Source: a bacterium
GTDB lineage: Bacteria; Actinomycetota; Acidimicrobiia; Spongiisociales; ZC4RG35
Direction of reading: 5' to 3'
Assembly: GCA_028819345.1 (NCBI GenBank)
Contig: JAPPLW010000110.1
Location: 1-64,000 of the forward strand
DNA: 64,000 nucleotides
Below, in pieces: positions 7,733 through 16,433 of this stretch. The position numbers and the translations under genes are program-made. Position 1 is the first letter of the stretch. Each line of letters opens with the position of its first letter. The notes beneath the pieces were generated by a model. The model was not told the origin of the DNA and ran no database searches. It saw nothing but the letters and a program-made list of their open reading frames with translations.

Positions 7733-8904
7733 TGGCCTCCAAAGTAACCACCATCTACCGGGCCCGGACCGAGCGAATCCAGACCGAGTCCCGGTTCCGC
7801 ACCAATAACCAGATAGTCATGCTGTTCGGCGCGGTGGTCTTCACCCTGGTGGTGATCGGGCTGGGCGCCACCATCTCGGCCTCCTCAACGGTGGGTATCA
7901 ACTGGGAATACGGGCAGTACCACTTCTTTTTCCGCCAGTTGCTGGGTGTGGTGTTGGGAACCGTGGTGTTGTTGGTGACTTCCCGGGTGCCCTATCAGTT
8001 GTACCAGCGATTCGCCATGTATCTGTTCGTGGGGGCCCTGGCGCTCCTGTTCCTGGTGCTGCTGGTCGGGGTTGAAGTGGGAGGAAGCTCACGGTGGCTC
8101 CGGTTCGGGCCCCTGGGCTTCGAACCCTCCGAGTTGGCCAAGTTCGCGGTGATCGTGTTGATGGCGTCGACCATCAGCGGGGGCAAGGGGGTCTTCGATG
8201 ATCTCAAGAGCTACACATCGGTTGTCCTGTTGGTGGTGGGAAGCGTGGGGTTCCTGCTGATCCAGCAGCCTGACTTCGGGACCACCATCCTGATCGCCAT
8301 CTGCGCCTTCGTGGTGCTGTGGGTGGGAGGCGCCCCCCTCACCTACATGGCGGGATCCACGGCGGTGGCTGCCGGGCTCTCGATCCTGCTGGCGGTGATA
8401 GCCCCCTACCGCCTGGACCGCCTCAAGGGGTTCCTCGATCCATGGGGAGATGCGGCGGACACCGGGTACCAGCTCATCCAGTCGTGGGTGGCCTTGGGTA
8501 CCGGAGGTCTGTGGGGGGTGGGCCCCGGCAACAGCCGGGCCCGGTGGTTCTACCTTCCCAACGCCCACACCGACTTCATCTTCGCCATCATCGGCGAAGA
8601 GATCGGCTTGGTGGGAGGCCTGTTCGTCATCACGTTGTTCGTGGTGCTGGTTGTCCTGGGGTGGATGGTGGCTCGCCGCGCCCCCGATCACTTCGGCCAG
8701 ATGGTGGCGGCGGGGATCACCGCCTGGTTGGGGTTCCAGGGATTGATCAACGTGGGAGGGGTGTTGGGCTGGATGCCCATCACCGGCATCACCCTTCCCT
8801 TCATCTCCTACGGGTTGTCCTCCCTGATGGTCAACATGGGCGCCTTGGGCGTGCTTCTCAATGTGACCCGCCAAGGGCGAAGTCCGTTCGGGGTTCGAAA
8901 ATGA
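7732..8904 (+). CDS. ftsW: Septal peptidoglycan glycosyltransferase FtsW (SEDS family)
   Basis: FtsW polymerises lipid II at the septum and pairs with FtsI. The protein has 390 residues, about ten membrane helices and the SEDS signature GITLPFISYG near residue 352; the QQPDFGTT motif near residue 180 and the extracellular loop with WFYLPNAHTDFIFA are also family hallmarks. The first about 30 residues are polar and cytoplasmic. The start ATG shares a base with the murD stop (TGATG) and the stop overlaps murG (ATGA). Confidence 0.95.
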   Translation: MASKVTTIYRARTERIQTESRFRTNNQIVMLFGAVVFTLVVIGLGATISASSTVGINWEYGQYHFFFRQLLGVVLGTVVLLVTSRVPYQLYQRFAMYLFVGALALLFLVLLVGVEVGGSSRWLRFGPLGFEPSELAKFAVIVLMASTISGGKGVFDDLKSYTSVVLLVVGSVGFLLIQQPDFGTTILIAICAFVVLWVGGAPLTYMAGSTAVAAGLSILLAVIAPYRLDRLKGFLDPWGDAADTGYQLIQSWVALGTGGLWGVGPGNSRARWFYLPNAHTDFIFAIIGEEIGLVGGLFVITLFVVLVVLGWMVARRAPDHFGQMVAAGITAWLGFQGLINVGGVLGWMPITGITLPFISYGLSSLMVNMGALGVLLNVTRQGRSPFGVRK

Positions 8905-9980
8905 CGTTCGCCATCGCCGCGGCCGGGACCGCCGGACATGTCTACCCCGGTCTGGCCGTCGCCGAGGCCCTGGTCTCCCAGGGGGTGGAGCCCTCTGAGG
9001 TGTTGTTCATCGGGGGAGACCGCCTGGAGGCAACCGCGGTTCCCGCAGCCGGGTTCAGCCTGCTGTCGGTCCCGCTCCAGGGGCTGGCGCGACGGATCAC
9101 GCTCCGCAACCTCACCATCCCGACCAAGCTGGCGAGAGCCGTCCGTCGGGTGCGGCGGGAGTTGGCGCGCCGGGCGGTGGGGGTGGTCCTGGCAACCGGG
9201 GGCTATGTGGCGGCGCCGGCCGGTTGGGCGGCGCGATCCGAGGGGATCCCCTTCTTCCTCTCCGAGCAGAACGCCGCGGCCGGGCTCGCCAATCGGCTGA
9301 TGGAGCGATGGGCCGTCCGATCCTTTGCATCCTTTCCCGAGACCTCGGGTCTAAAAAAGGGCGACTGGGTAGGTAACCCGGTGCGGGCCGATCTCGCTCG
9401 CCTCGACCGGGCGTCGCTTCGCAAGGAGGCCTTCTGTCACTACGACCTGGCGGACGGGCTTCCGGTGGTGGGGGTTATGGGCGGCAGCCTGGGAGCGGGC
9501 GCCATCAATCGGAGCGTCTCCGAGATGCTCCGGGAATGGCAGGGCGAACCCGTCCAGGTCGTCCATCTGGCCGGTGAGATTCACACGGACGAGGTGACCC
9601 GCCGGGCGGCGTCCAGTGTTCATCGCTGGAGGGTGGTGGGATTCGAAAAGCGCATGGACCTGTTCTATTCGGCGTGCGACATGGTGGTGGCCCGGGCCGG
9701 GGGAGGGGTGGCGGAGCTCACCATCGCCGGATTGCCATCCGTGCTGGTACCCGGGGAATTCGGTTCGGCCAGCCACCAGGCCGCCAACGCCGCGGCGCTG
9801 GAAGACGTCGGGGCGGCGGTGACTCTGCCCGAGGCTCGACTTGGAGAGTTGGGATCGGTTGTCGGGGGTCTCCTGGCCGATCCGGGGCGCAGGCGCAGGA
9901 TGTCGGTGGCCGCCGCCGGGATCGCCCGCCCCCGGGCAGCGGAGAGGATCGCCGAGGAAATGAGACGCTGCCTTGTTTGA
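8901..9980 (+). CDS. murG: UDP-GlcNAc:lipid I N-acetylglucosaminyltransferase MurG
   Basis: MurG adds GlcNAc to lipid I at the inner membrane face to make lipid II. The N-terminus AAAGTAGHVYPGLAVAEAL contains the glycine-rich loop of the acceptor domain; GGSLGAGAINRSV near residues 194-206 and the ARAGGGVAELTIAGLPSVLVP block near 265-285 are donor-domain signatures. The ATG at 8901 overlaps the ftsW stop; the reading frame extends upstream inside ftsW but that part is not homologous. The 359-residue length is typical. Confidence 0.95.
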   Translation: MTFAIAAAGTAGHVYPGLAVAEALVSQGVEPSEVLFIGGDRLEATAVPAAGFSLLSVPLQGLARRITLRNLTIPTKLARAVRRVRRELARRAVGVVLATGGYVAAPAGWAARSEGIPFFLSEQNAAAGLANRLMERWAVRSFASFPETSGLKKGDWVGNPVRADLARLDRASLRKEAFCHYDLADGLPVVGVMGGSLGAGAINRSVSEMLREWQGEPVQVVHLAGEIHTDEVTRRAASSVHRWRVVGFEKRMDLFYSACDMVVARAGGGVAELTIAGLPSVLVPGEFGSASHQAANAAALEDVGAAVTLPEARLGELGSVVGGLLADPGRRRRMSVAAAGIARPRAAERIAEEMRRCLV

Positions 9981-11352
9981 TCTGGATGGTCGCAGGAGGA
10001 TCCACGTGGTAGGCGTGGGAGGAGCGGGGATGAGCGGCCTTGCGAAGCTGCTGGCCGAGTCGGGCAAGACCGTCACCGGGTCTGATATCCGCCGCTCTTC
10101 CCGGTTGGATGCTCTCTCCGACCTGGGAATCGAGGTGTGGTCGGGCCACCGTCCGGAACGGGTGGCGGAAGTCGAGTTGATGGTGATCTCCTCGGCGGTC
10201 CCCGATCAGGATCCCGAGGTGGAGGCCGCCCGTCGTGGGGGGGTGGAAGTTTGGCGGCGTCCCCGGTTGCTGGGGGCGATGACCGCGGACATACCCACCG
10301 TGGGTCCCACCGGGACCCACGGCAAGACCTCTTCGGCCGCAATGTTGGTGGAGGCCGCCCGGGCCGCCGGGGAGAGTCCCAGCTTCGCCGTGGGCGAGAA
10401 CGTCATCGGTCTGGGCACCAACGCCGGTCTGGGAGTCGACCCATGGCTGGTCCTGGAGGTCGACGAAGCCTTCCGCACCTTCGAGGAGGTGAATCTGTCC
10501 GGGCTGGTGATAACCAATGTGGAGGCCGAGCACCTGGAGCATTTCGAGACGGTGGACAACCTGGAGTCCACCTTCGTCCGGGTCGCCCGGGGGGTGGAGG
10601 GTCCGGTGCTGGCCGGCATCGACGATCCGGGCGCCCGCCGGGTGGCGGAGCGGGCCCGGTTACCGGGATTCGGGTTGTCTGCCGACGCCCGGTGGAGGAT
10701 TGTCGATGTGGTGGAGGAGGCCGCCGGAGTCTCCTTCCGGTTGGACGGCGGTGGGTCTTCCCGGAAGGTGCGGGTGCCCTTTCCGGGGATCCATATGGCC
10801 CGCAACGCGGCAGGGGTGTTGGCCCTGTGCGGGGAGTTGGGTCTCGATCTCGACCGGGCGGCGGATGGCATAGCCGGCTATCGCGGCGTGCGAAGACGCT
10901 ATGAGCATCGCGGTCTGGTGAGGGGAGTGACCGTCATCGACGACTACGCTCATCACCCCTCCGAGGTGGCCGCCACTCTGAGAGCGGCCCTCCGGTCCGG
11001 GCACCGCCGCGTATGGGCGATCTTCCAGCCGCACCTCTACTCCCGGACCGGCCAGATGTTCACCGGGCTGGGGGCGGCGCTTTCCCTGGCCGACCGGGTG
11101 GTGGTGACCGACGTCTACGGCGCTCGGGAGGAACCCCGTCCGGGGATAACCGGCGAGTTGGTGGCCGCGGCCGCCCGCCGCTCCGGAGCCACCGAGGTTG
11201 CGTATTTCCCGCACCGCTCGGAAGTGGCGAGGATGGTGGCTCCCTGGCTGGAGGAGGGAGACCTGGTGGTGGTGATGGGAGCGGGAGACATAACGGTGGT
11301 TCCCACCGAGCTCCTGGCGTTACTGGCCGGAGAGGAGATGGGTCGTGGGTGA
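9973..11352 (+). CDS. murC: UDP-MurNAc:L-alanine ligase MurC
   Basis: MurC adds the first amino acid, L-alanine, to UDP-MurNAc. The nucleotide-binding start IHVVGVGGAGMSGLAKLL is followed by the ATP loop GTHGKT (residues about 114-119), in the His form typical of MurC, and the C-terminal block DDYAHHPSEV near residue 321. At 459 residues it is full length. The only reasonable start is a TTG at 9973, overlapping the murG end by 8 nt, because the family N-terminus begins directly after it. Confidence 0.94.
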   Translation: MFDLDGRRRIHVVGVGGAGMSGLAKLLAESGKTVTGSDIRRSSRLDALSDLGIEVWSGHRPERVAEVELMVISSAVPDQDPEVEAARRGGVEVWRRPRLLGAMTADIPTVGPTGTHGKTSSAAMLVEAARAAGESPSFAVGENVIGLGTNAGLGVDPWLVLEVDEAFRTFEEVNLSGLVITNVEAEHLEHFETVDNLESTFVRVARGVEGPVLAGIDDPGARRVAERARLPGFGLSADARWRIVDVVEEAAGVSFRLDGGGSSRKVRVPFPGIHMARNAAGVLALCGELGLDLDRAADGIAGYRGVRRRYEHRGLVRGVTVIDDYAHHPSEVAATLRAALRSGHRRVWAIFQPHLYSRTGQMFTGLGAALSLADRVVVTDVYGAREEPRPGITGELVAAAARRSGATEVAYFPHRSEVARMVAPWLEEGDLVVVMGAGDITVVPTELLALLAGEEMGRG

Positions 11353-12256
11353 GTGGCGACAACTGTGCGCCGGGGGTCTGGTGCGCTCCGGGGTGCGTCT
11401 GGACGCCCTCACCACGTACAAGCTGGGAGGGGCGGCCCGATGGTTCGCCGAGGTCGGTGATTACGCCCACCTCTCCGCGTTGGCGTATGCGGGGGCCGGG
11501 GCAGGAGACGTCCTGGTGCTGGGAAAGGGCAGCAACGTGATTGTATCCGACGAGGGATATGGGGGGTTGGTGATCCGATTGGTGGGGGACTTTCTCTCCA
11601 TCCGCCACCCCGATGACCGGGTGGAAGCCGGCGGGGGAGTCGGTTTGCCCCGGTTGGCCCGCTCGGCGGTCGGGGAAGGACGGCTGGGTCTCGAGTTCAT
11701 GGTGGGCATTCCCGGCACGGTGGGAGGCGGGGTGTACCAGAACGCAGGCTGTCATGGGACGGAGATCGTGGATGTCCTGGAGGAGGTGGAGATCTTCGAT
11801 CTCCAAACGGGGGAGTTGTCCGTTGTCGCTCCCGGTTCGCTCTGCCTCCGGTACCGAAGTTCGGCGGTGAAGGCCCACCAGGTGATCACCCGATCGTGGT
11901 TCCGGTTCACACCGGGCGATCCCGCGGAGGGGTTGGAGAGGATCCGGGCCATCACCCGCTGGCGGCGCATCCACCAACCGGGAGGAACCCTCAATGCGGG
12001 AAGCGTGTTCAAGAATCCCCCCGGGGACGCTGCCGGCCGGCTGATCGACGCCCTGGGCTTGAAGGGAATGCGGATCGGGGATGTCTCGGTCTCGGAGAAG
12101 CACGCCAACTTCTTCGTGGCCGGCGCCGGCGCCACGTCCGAGGACGTGCGTCGACTGGTGGCTGAGGTGAGGATGCGGGTCCGGGCCGAGACCGGGATCG
12201 AGTTGGAGCCGGAAGTGAGGTTTGTGGGATTTCCCGCAGGGGAGGGGCCGGCGTGA
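11345..12256 (+). CDS. murB: UDP-N-acetylenolpyruvylglucosamine reductase MurB
   Basis: MurB is an FAD enzyme that reduces UDP-GlcNAc-enolpyruvate to UDP-MurNAc with NADPH. The FAD-binding part includes LGKGSNVIVSDEGYGGLVIRL near residues 59-79 and GIPGTVGGGVYQNAGCHG near 122-139; the catalytic-domain block GSVFKNP is near 220. At 303 residues it fits the shorter MurB type. The GTG start overlaps murC by 8 nt; the end overlaps ftsQ (GTGA). MurA, which supplies the substrate, is not in this window. Confidence 0.94.
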   Translation: MGEWRQLCAGGLVRSGVRLDALTTYKLGGAARWFAEVGDYAHLSALAYAGAGAGDVLVLGKGSNVIVSDEGYGGLVIRLVGDFLSIRHPDDRVEAGGGVGLPRLARSAVGEGRLGLEFMVGIPGTVGGGVYQNAGCHGTEIVDVLEEVEIFDLQTGELSVVAPGSLCLRYRSSAVKAHQVITRSWFRFTPGDPAEGLERIRAITRWRRIHQPGGTLNAGSVFKNPPGDAAGRLIDALGLKGMRIGDVSVSEKHANFFVAGAGATSEDVRRLVAEVRMRVRAETGIELEPEVRFVGFPAGEGPA

Positions 12257-13104
12257 GGGAAAGACGCCCGACCACAGCAGGCGAAGGCGAGCGGAAGGGT
12301 CGTTTCATGGAGCGCCTGTCGGCGCTGTCGCCCAAGGGAAGGAGACGGAAGGAGGAGAGGAACCAGACGGCTCTGGATCCCCGCATCGCGGAGCGAGCGC
12401 GGAGAGTCCAGGAGAAGGAGGAAAGCCAGGCGGTCAAGCGGGCAGTTTGGCTGCTGTCGGCAATGACCTTGGTGGGTGTGGGCATCTGGCTTCTCCATTC
12501 TCCCTATCTTGCGGTGCAGGAGGTGGTGGTGAGCGGTGAGGTGGTTTCCACCGGGTCTCAGAGGGTTGCGAGAGACGGGCTCATCGAAGGGGCCCCGATG
12601 TTCCTGGTTGACACCGAATCGGTTCGGGAGGTGGTGCTGTCCGATCCGTGGGTGTCCGTCGTGGAGGTGAGGAAGGAGTGGCCGAACACGGTATCGATAG
12701 CCGTGGAGGAACGGTACCCGGTCGCCTGGGTGCTGACCGGCGACGGATGGCGGGCGTTGTCGCTCGACGGTGTGGTCCTTGACGTGGACCAAGAGCAGGT
12801 CATGCCTCGCATCACCGGGCTGGCCGGCGCCACTCTGGACCTGGCCCACCCGTCGATCGGGCCGGCGCTTGAATTCGTGGAGTACCTCCGGCCCGATCTC
12901 CGTTTGGGGGCGGTCGTTGAAATCCATGGCCAGCAGGTCACCGCCGAGGTGGCGAAGCGGGTCGTCCGGCTGGGAAGGCCGGCCGAACTGGATGAGAAGG
13001 CCGACGTTCTGGTGGTGTTGGTCGACGACTACACCGATCCCGGCTCGGTCATAAACCTGTTCTCTCCCCTCCGCCCGGCCGTCTATCGCGGGACCCCTGG
13101 CTGA
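12253..13104 (+). CDS. ftsQ: Cell division protein FtsQ
   Basis: FtsQ is a bitopic scaffold of the divisome. Its first 60 residues are basic and charged, followed by one membrane helix at about 61-82 and a POTRA domain starting near 85 (LAVQEVVVSGEV, then DPWVSVVEVRKEWPNTVSIAVEERYPVA), and the FtsQ beta domain after it. At 283 residues the size is usual. The GTG overlaps the murB stop. It is the last gene before an AT-rich gap, so the first dcw transcript may end or weaken here. Confidence 0.92.
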   Translation: MRERRPTTAGEGERKGRFMERLSALSPKGRRRKEERNQTALDPRIAERARRVQEKEESQAVKRAVWLLSAMTLVGVGIWLLHSPYLAVQEVVVSGEVVSTGSQRVARDGLIEGAPMFLVDTESVREVVLSDPWVSVVEVRKEWPNTVSIAVEERYPVAWVLTGDGWRALSLDGVVLDVDQEQVMPRITGLAGATLDLAHPSIGPALEFVEYLRPDLRLGAVVEIHGQQVTAEVAKRVVRLGRPAELDEKADVLVVLVDDYTDPGSVINLFSPLRPAVYRGTPG

Positions 13105-13214
13105 GGCCTATCTAATTCTCTAGTTGAAGGTGATATTCCTAATTTGACTTTTGTCTTTTTATCCATCAACCTTCAGGTTGAACCTCAAAATCGACCTGGA
13201 AGGGGTCAAGGCTA
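13105..13214 (+). promoter_or_regulatory. AT-rich ftsZ leader and probable promoter region
   Basis: This 110-bp gap is much richer in A/T than its surroundings. A TTGACT hexamer lies at 13144-13149, but no good -10 lies 16-18 bp after it, so an exact promoter cannot be assigned. A perfect 7-bp inverted repeat, TCAACCT/AGGTTGA, lies at 13166-13181 with a 2-nt loop. A strong GGAAGGGG (13198-13205) sits 9 nt before the ftsZ ATG. Separate ftsZ promoters are common in this cluster. Confidence 0.5.
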
Positions 13215-14288
13215 ATGCAAGATATCATTTGGGAGCCCGCCAGCGCCTATGTGGCTGTATTGAAGGTGGTCGGGGTGGGAGGCGCGGGGGTCAACGCGGT
13301 CAACCGGATGATCGAAGCAGGCCTGCAGGGAGTGGAATTCGTGGTGCTCAACACAGACGCCCAGTCGTTGATGGCGTCCGACGCCATGGTCAAGCTGGAG
13401 ATCGGCGGAGAACTGACCAAGGGCCTGGGAGCGGGAGCGGATCCCGAGGTTGGCCGCAATGCGGCCGAGGCGCATCGAGACGAGATAGACGACATCTTGC
13501 GGGGGGCTGACATGGTTTTCGTGACCTGCGGCGAGGGAGGAGGCACCGGCACCGGGGCAGCGCCCGTGGTGGCTGAGGCGGCGCGGAATCTTGGCGCCTT
13601 GACCATCGGGATAGTCACCCGGCCGTTTGGATTCGAGGGTCGTGTCCGTTCGACCATCGCCGAGAAGGGAATCAGTGAATTGCGGGACCAAGTCGACACG
13701 CTGGTCGTGGTTCCAAACGATCGCCTGCTGGAAGTGGCGGATCCTTCTGCGCCGATCAATGAGACCTTCAGGCTGGCCGACGAGGTCCTGATGGACGGGG
13801 TGTCGGGTATCACCAACATGATCAACACCACCGGCCTGATCAACGTCGACTTCGCAGACGTCAAGACCGTGATGGCCGACGGCGGCTCGGCAGTGCTGGG
13901 CGTCGGGAAAGCCCGCGGCGATGACCGCGCTCTGCAGGCCGCCAAGCGGGCCATCTCCAGCCCCCTTCTCGAAATAAGCATGGAAGGGGCCTCCGGGATC
14001 CTGCTGTCGGTGGCGGGCTCTCGCGACATGACTCTTCACGAGGCCCATCTGGCCGCCGAGACGATCACCGAGTTGGCCTCCGACGACGCCAACATCATTT
14101 TCGGAGCCATCATCAACGACGCCCTGGGCGAGGAATTGCAGGTAACGGTGATCGCGGCCGGATTCGATCGGCTGCCGCGCCACACGGCGCCGAGCCAGAT
14201 AGCTGGAAGGGCTTCAAGTTTGAGCGGCAGCACTCCAGGATCGGGGATCGTGTTCGACATCCCGACTTCCGGCAACCGCAAGACGTGA
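13215..14288 (+). CDS. ftsZ: Cell division GTPase FtsZ
   Basis: FtsZ is the tubulin-like GTPase that forms the Z ring. The GTP-binding start VGVGGAGVNAVNRM is at residues 19-32, the tubulin signature GGGTGTGAAP at 108-117, and the T7-loop acidic segment INVDFADVKTV near 212. The C-terminal linker is short and ends in a segment rich in Gly and Ser (residues about 330-357), possibly the SepF-binding tail. At 357 residues it is slightly short but complete. The stop overlaps pgeF by GTGA. Confidence 0.97.
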   Translation: MQDIIWEPASAYVAVLKVVGVGGAGVNAVNRMIEAGLQGVEFVVLNTDAQSLMASDAMVKLEIGGELTKGLGAGADPEVGRNAAEAHRDEIDDILRGADMVFVTCGEGGGTGTGAAPVVAEAARNLGALTIGIVTRPFGFEGRVRSTIAEKGISELRDQVDTLVVVPNDRLLEVADPSAPINETFRLADEVLMDGVSGITNMINTTGLINVDFADVKTVMADGGSAVLGVGKARGDDRALQAAKRAISSPLLEISMEGASGILLSVAGSRDMTLHEAHLAAETITELASDDANIIFGAIINDALGEELQVTVIAAGFDRLPRHTAPSQIAGRASSLSGSTPGSGIVFDIPTSGNRKT

Positions 14289-14911
14289 TCCAACCGCTTC
14301 GGAGGCCGGGGGCCGCGTTTACCTTGGAGGCCGACGGAGATCAAAAGAACCCGACCCGGAGGGGGATCGTCTCGAAGAAGCTGGGCATCTCGTCGGATTG
14401 GGCGACCGTGCGACAGGTGCATGGTACCCGTGTGGTGGAGGTGGCGGGGCCCGGCCACCTGGAGGGAGGAGCGGATGGGCTGTTCACGAGGACGGTCGGA
14501 CTTCCTGTGGCGGTGATGGCCGCGGACTGCGCCGGAGTCGTGGTGGGCGGCGACGGCGGCGTCGGGGTCGCTCACGCCGGTTGGAGGGGGGTGGCCGCAG
14601 GCGTGGTGACTTCCCTGCTGGGAACGATGAGATCGGGGGGAGTGGAACCAACCTGGGCCGCGGTGGGCCCGTTCATCGGACCGTGTTGTTTCGAGGTGGG
14701 GTCCGATGTTTCCCATCGGTTTCCCTCCCAAAGGGCCACTTCTCGCCGGGGCAGGCTCTCGGTCGATCTGGGTGGAGCCCTCGCCGAGCAACTCGGGGGT
14801 GTGCCGACCTGGTGGTCGGAGAGGTGTACCGTCCATCAACCCGGTTGTTTCTCGCATCGCCGCGACCGCGCACTCAAGAGAATGGCGGCGATCGGTTGGT
14901 TCCCCCCGTGA
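14285..14911 (+). CDS. pgeF: Purine nucleoside phosphorylase/PgeF (YfiH, DUF152)
   Basis: YfiH/PgeF proteins are multicopper-oxidase-like-fold enzymes linked to editing of wrongly made UDP-MurNAc-L-Ser and to purine nucleoside phosphorolysis. The conserved metal-site blocks are present: VRQVHGTRVV, AADCAGVVV, GVAHAGWRGVA and GPFIGPCCFEVG. At 208 residues it is shorter than the usual about 240 because the N-terminal block with the GGVS/NL motif is missing; this is the only start that fits after ftsZ (GTG in the GTGA overlap). The position between ftsZ and yggS is common in actinobacteria. Confidence 0.88.
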   Translation: MIQPLRRPGAAFTLEADGDQKNPTRRGIVSKKLGISSDWATVRQVHGTRVVEVAGPGHLEGGADGLFTRTVGLPVAVMAADCAGVVVGGDGGVGVAHAGWRGVAAGVVTSLLGTMRSGGVEPTWAAVGPFIGPCCFEVGSDVSHRFPSQRATSRRGRLSVDLGGALAEQLGGVPTWWSERCTVHQPGCFSHRRDRALKRMAAIGWFPP

Positions 14912-15561
14912 GCTACCGGATGGTTTCCGAGCGCGTGGCTGCGGCTGCGGCGAGGGTTGGGCGAGATCCCGATGAGGTAAGCCTGATCGTGATCACCAAG
15001 GGCCGGGACATAGGACAGATCAGGCGCCTCTACGATCAGGGGATCCGGGACTTCGGCGAAAACCGGGCGCAGGAACTGGCTTCCAAAGTCGGAGAGCTTC
15101 CCGGGGATGTGCGGTGGCACTTCGTGGGCCCCCTGCAGACAAACAAAGTGAACCGGGTGCGGGAATCGACGCATCTCCTTCACTCCCTGGATCGGCCCAG
15201 GCTGGTTCGAGCATGGGTCAGGAACACCTCCCGGAGGATCCCGGCCCTGGCGCAGGTGAACATCGGTGGAGAGGCCCAAAAGCACGGGGCCGCACCGGAC
15301 GAGGTCGAGGCGCTGGTGGCGCTGGCCCTGCAGGAGGGAGTGGAGGTGCGGGGGTTGATGGCCATGGCGCCCCGGGTGGACCATCCCGAGGAGGCCCGGC
15401 CCTACTTCCGTCAACTTCGCCAGTTGTCGGAGCGATTGGCCGGGCGGTTCCAGGGCATGGAAGAACTCTCGATGGGCATGACCGAAGATTACGAGGTAGC
15501 GGTGGAGGAGGGGGCTACCATGGTGAGGGTGGGTCGGGCTATCTTTGGTGAAGGATCATGA
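14908..15561 (+). CDS. YggS-type PLP homeostasis protein
   Basis: This is the PLP-binding, single-domain TIM-barrel family (YggS/PLPBP) that buffers pyridoxal phosphate. The PLP-lysine region VSLIVITKGRDIGQIRRLYD lies near residues 24-43, followed by FGENRAQEL, WHFVGPLQTNK, QVNIGGE and the SMGMTEDYEVAVEEG phosphate-binding end. The usual VAVSK is here VITKG, keeping the lysine. The GTG at 14908 overlaps the pgeF stop. At 217 residues it is of normal size. In Gram-positive dcw clusters it regularly stands before sepF. Confidence 0.9.
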   Translation: MSYRMVSERVAAAAARVGRDPDEVSLIVITKGRDIGQIRRLYDQGIRDFGENRAQELASKVGELPGDVRWHFVGPLQTNKVNRVRESTHLLHSLDRPRLVRAWVRNTSRRIPALAQVNIGGEAQKHGAAPDEVEALVALALQEGVEVRGLMAMAPRVDHPEEARPYFRQLRQLSERLAGRFQGMEELSMGMTEDYEVAVEEGATMVRVGRAIFGEGS

Positions 15562-16064
15562 GCAAAAACTTCATGGGGAGAGTCTGGGACTTCTTGGGAT
15601 TGGTGGAGGAGGAGGACGCTTGGACGTCTGCCCCGCCATCGCCTGTTGCGGTGACTCGTCCCTCTTCCGGAAATGTCCGGCTGATTCCCAACAAGCCCAC
15701 CGATGGTCGCAGCGTCTCGGGGCCGCGACCGGAGTTGCCCAGAATCCCCAAGGAGCCCAGTGCGCCTTCCGCCGTCGACGTGGAGACCGAGACCCTGCAG
15801 GTGGATGGATTCGCCGATTGCCTACACCTGACGTCCTGGTACAAGTCGAACGTTCCGGTGATGCTTGATCTGCGGTCCCTCCCTCCGGAGGTCGCCCAGG
15901 GGGTTGTCTACTACGCCACCGGCTTGGTCAGCTTCAACCAGGGTGAGGTCTCTCAGGTGGGAGACGGCCTGGTGCTGGTCAGCCCGCCGGGAGTAACCGT
16001 CTCGGCAAGCGAGCAAGCCAGGTTGTCCAAAATCGGGATGTGGCCGTCCTCCCCCGGCACCTGA
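15558..16064 (+). CDS. sepF: Cell division protein SepF
   Basis: SepF tethers FtsZ to the membrane, replacing FtsA in many actinobacteria. The first residues MSKNFMGRVWDFLGLVEEED form the expected amphipathic membrane-binding helix; a Pro/Ser-rich linker follows, and residues about 80-160 form the SepF core (NVPVMLDLRSLPPEVAQGVVY, then FNQGEVSQVGDGLVLVSPP). At 168 residues it is normal. The ATG overlaps the yggS stop (ATGA). No ftsA is present in the window, consistent with SepF as the main FtsZ anchor. Confidence 0.93.
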   Translation: MSKNFMGRVWDFLGLVEEEDAWTSAPPSPVAVTRPSSGNVRLIPNKPTDGRSVSGPRPELPRIPKEPSAPSAVDVETETLQVDGFADCLHLTSWYKSNVPVMLDLRSLPPEVAQGVVYYATGLVSFNQGEVSQVGDGLVLVSPPGVTVSASEQARLSKIGMWPSSPGT

Positions 16065-16083
16065 CCGGAGATGGGGACATGAA

Positions 16084-16341
16084 GTGCTGAGTGGTCTCCT
16101 ATGTCAATTGCTGGACCTTGCGAGATGGGCGGTCCTGATCTGGGTGGTGCTGAGTTGGATTCCTGCCCCGACTGGCCACCCGTTGCGTGCGGTGAAAGAC
16201 CTCTTCGATCGCATGCTCAATCCGCTATTGAGGCCTTTTCGCTCCTTGATCCCCCCGGTCCGGGCGGGAACGGTGGGTGTTGATCTCTCTCCCCTGGCGC
16301 TGTTCGTGGCCATCTACATTCTTCAGCGCATCGTCTGTTAG
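16084..16341 (+). CDS. YggT family membrane protein
   Basis: This 85-residue protein has two membrane segments (about residues 4-26 and 60-83) separated by the family motif around LSWIPAPTGHPLRAVKDLFDRMLNPLLRPFRSLIP. YggT proteins stand between sepF and divIVA in many Gram-positive dcw clusters and are thought to help in envelope or osmotic functions; their biochemical role is unknown. The GTG at 16084 is chosen because the nearby ATG at 16079 meets a stop after three codons. Confidence 0.85.
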   Translation: MLSGLLCQLLDLARWAVLIWVVLSWIPAPTGHPLRAVKDLFDRMLNPLLRPFRSLIPPVRAGTVGVDLSPLALFVAIYILQRIVC

Positions 16342-16369
16342 CAGCTGCGGGCGTCGAGGCGGAAGATGG

Positions 16370-16398
16370 TTGGTATAGCGCCGCGGCGAATTTATAAT
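16370..16398 (+). promoter_or_regulatory. Promoter of divIVA
   Basis: TTGGTA (16370-16375), a 17-bp spacer and a perfect TATAAT (16393-16398) form the best sigma70-type promoter in the window. Transcription would begin near 16405 and give a leader of about 29 nt before divIVA, so this polar-growth gene can be expressed apart from the dcw operon. Confidence 0.75.
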
Positions 16399-16433
16399 CG
16401 AGTCTGCGCTTTGGTCTAGAGATCGGTTTCCAC

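Noticed and set aside
8319-8900. N-terminal extension of MurG
   Set aside because: It lies wholly inside ftsW and is low-complexity; the MurG family start is at 8901.
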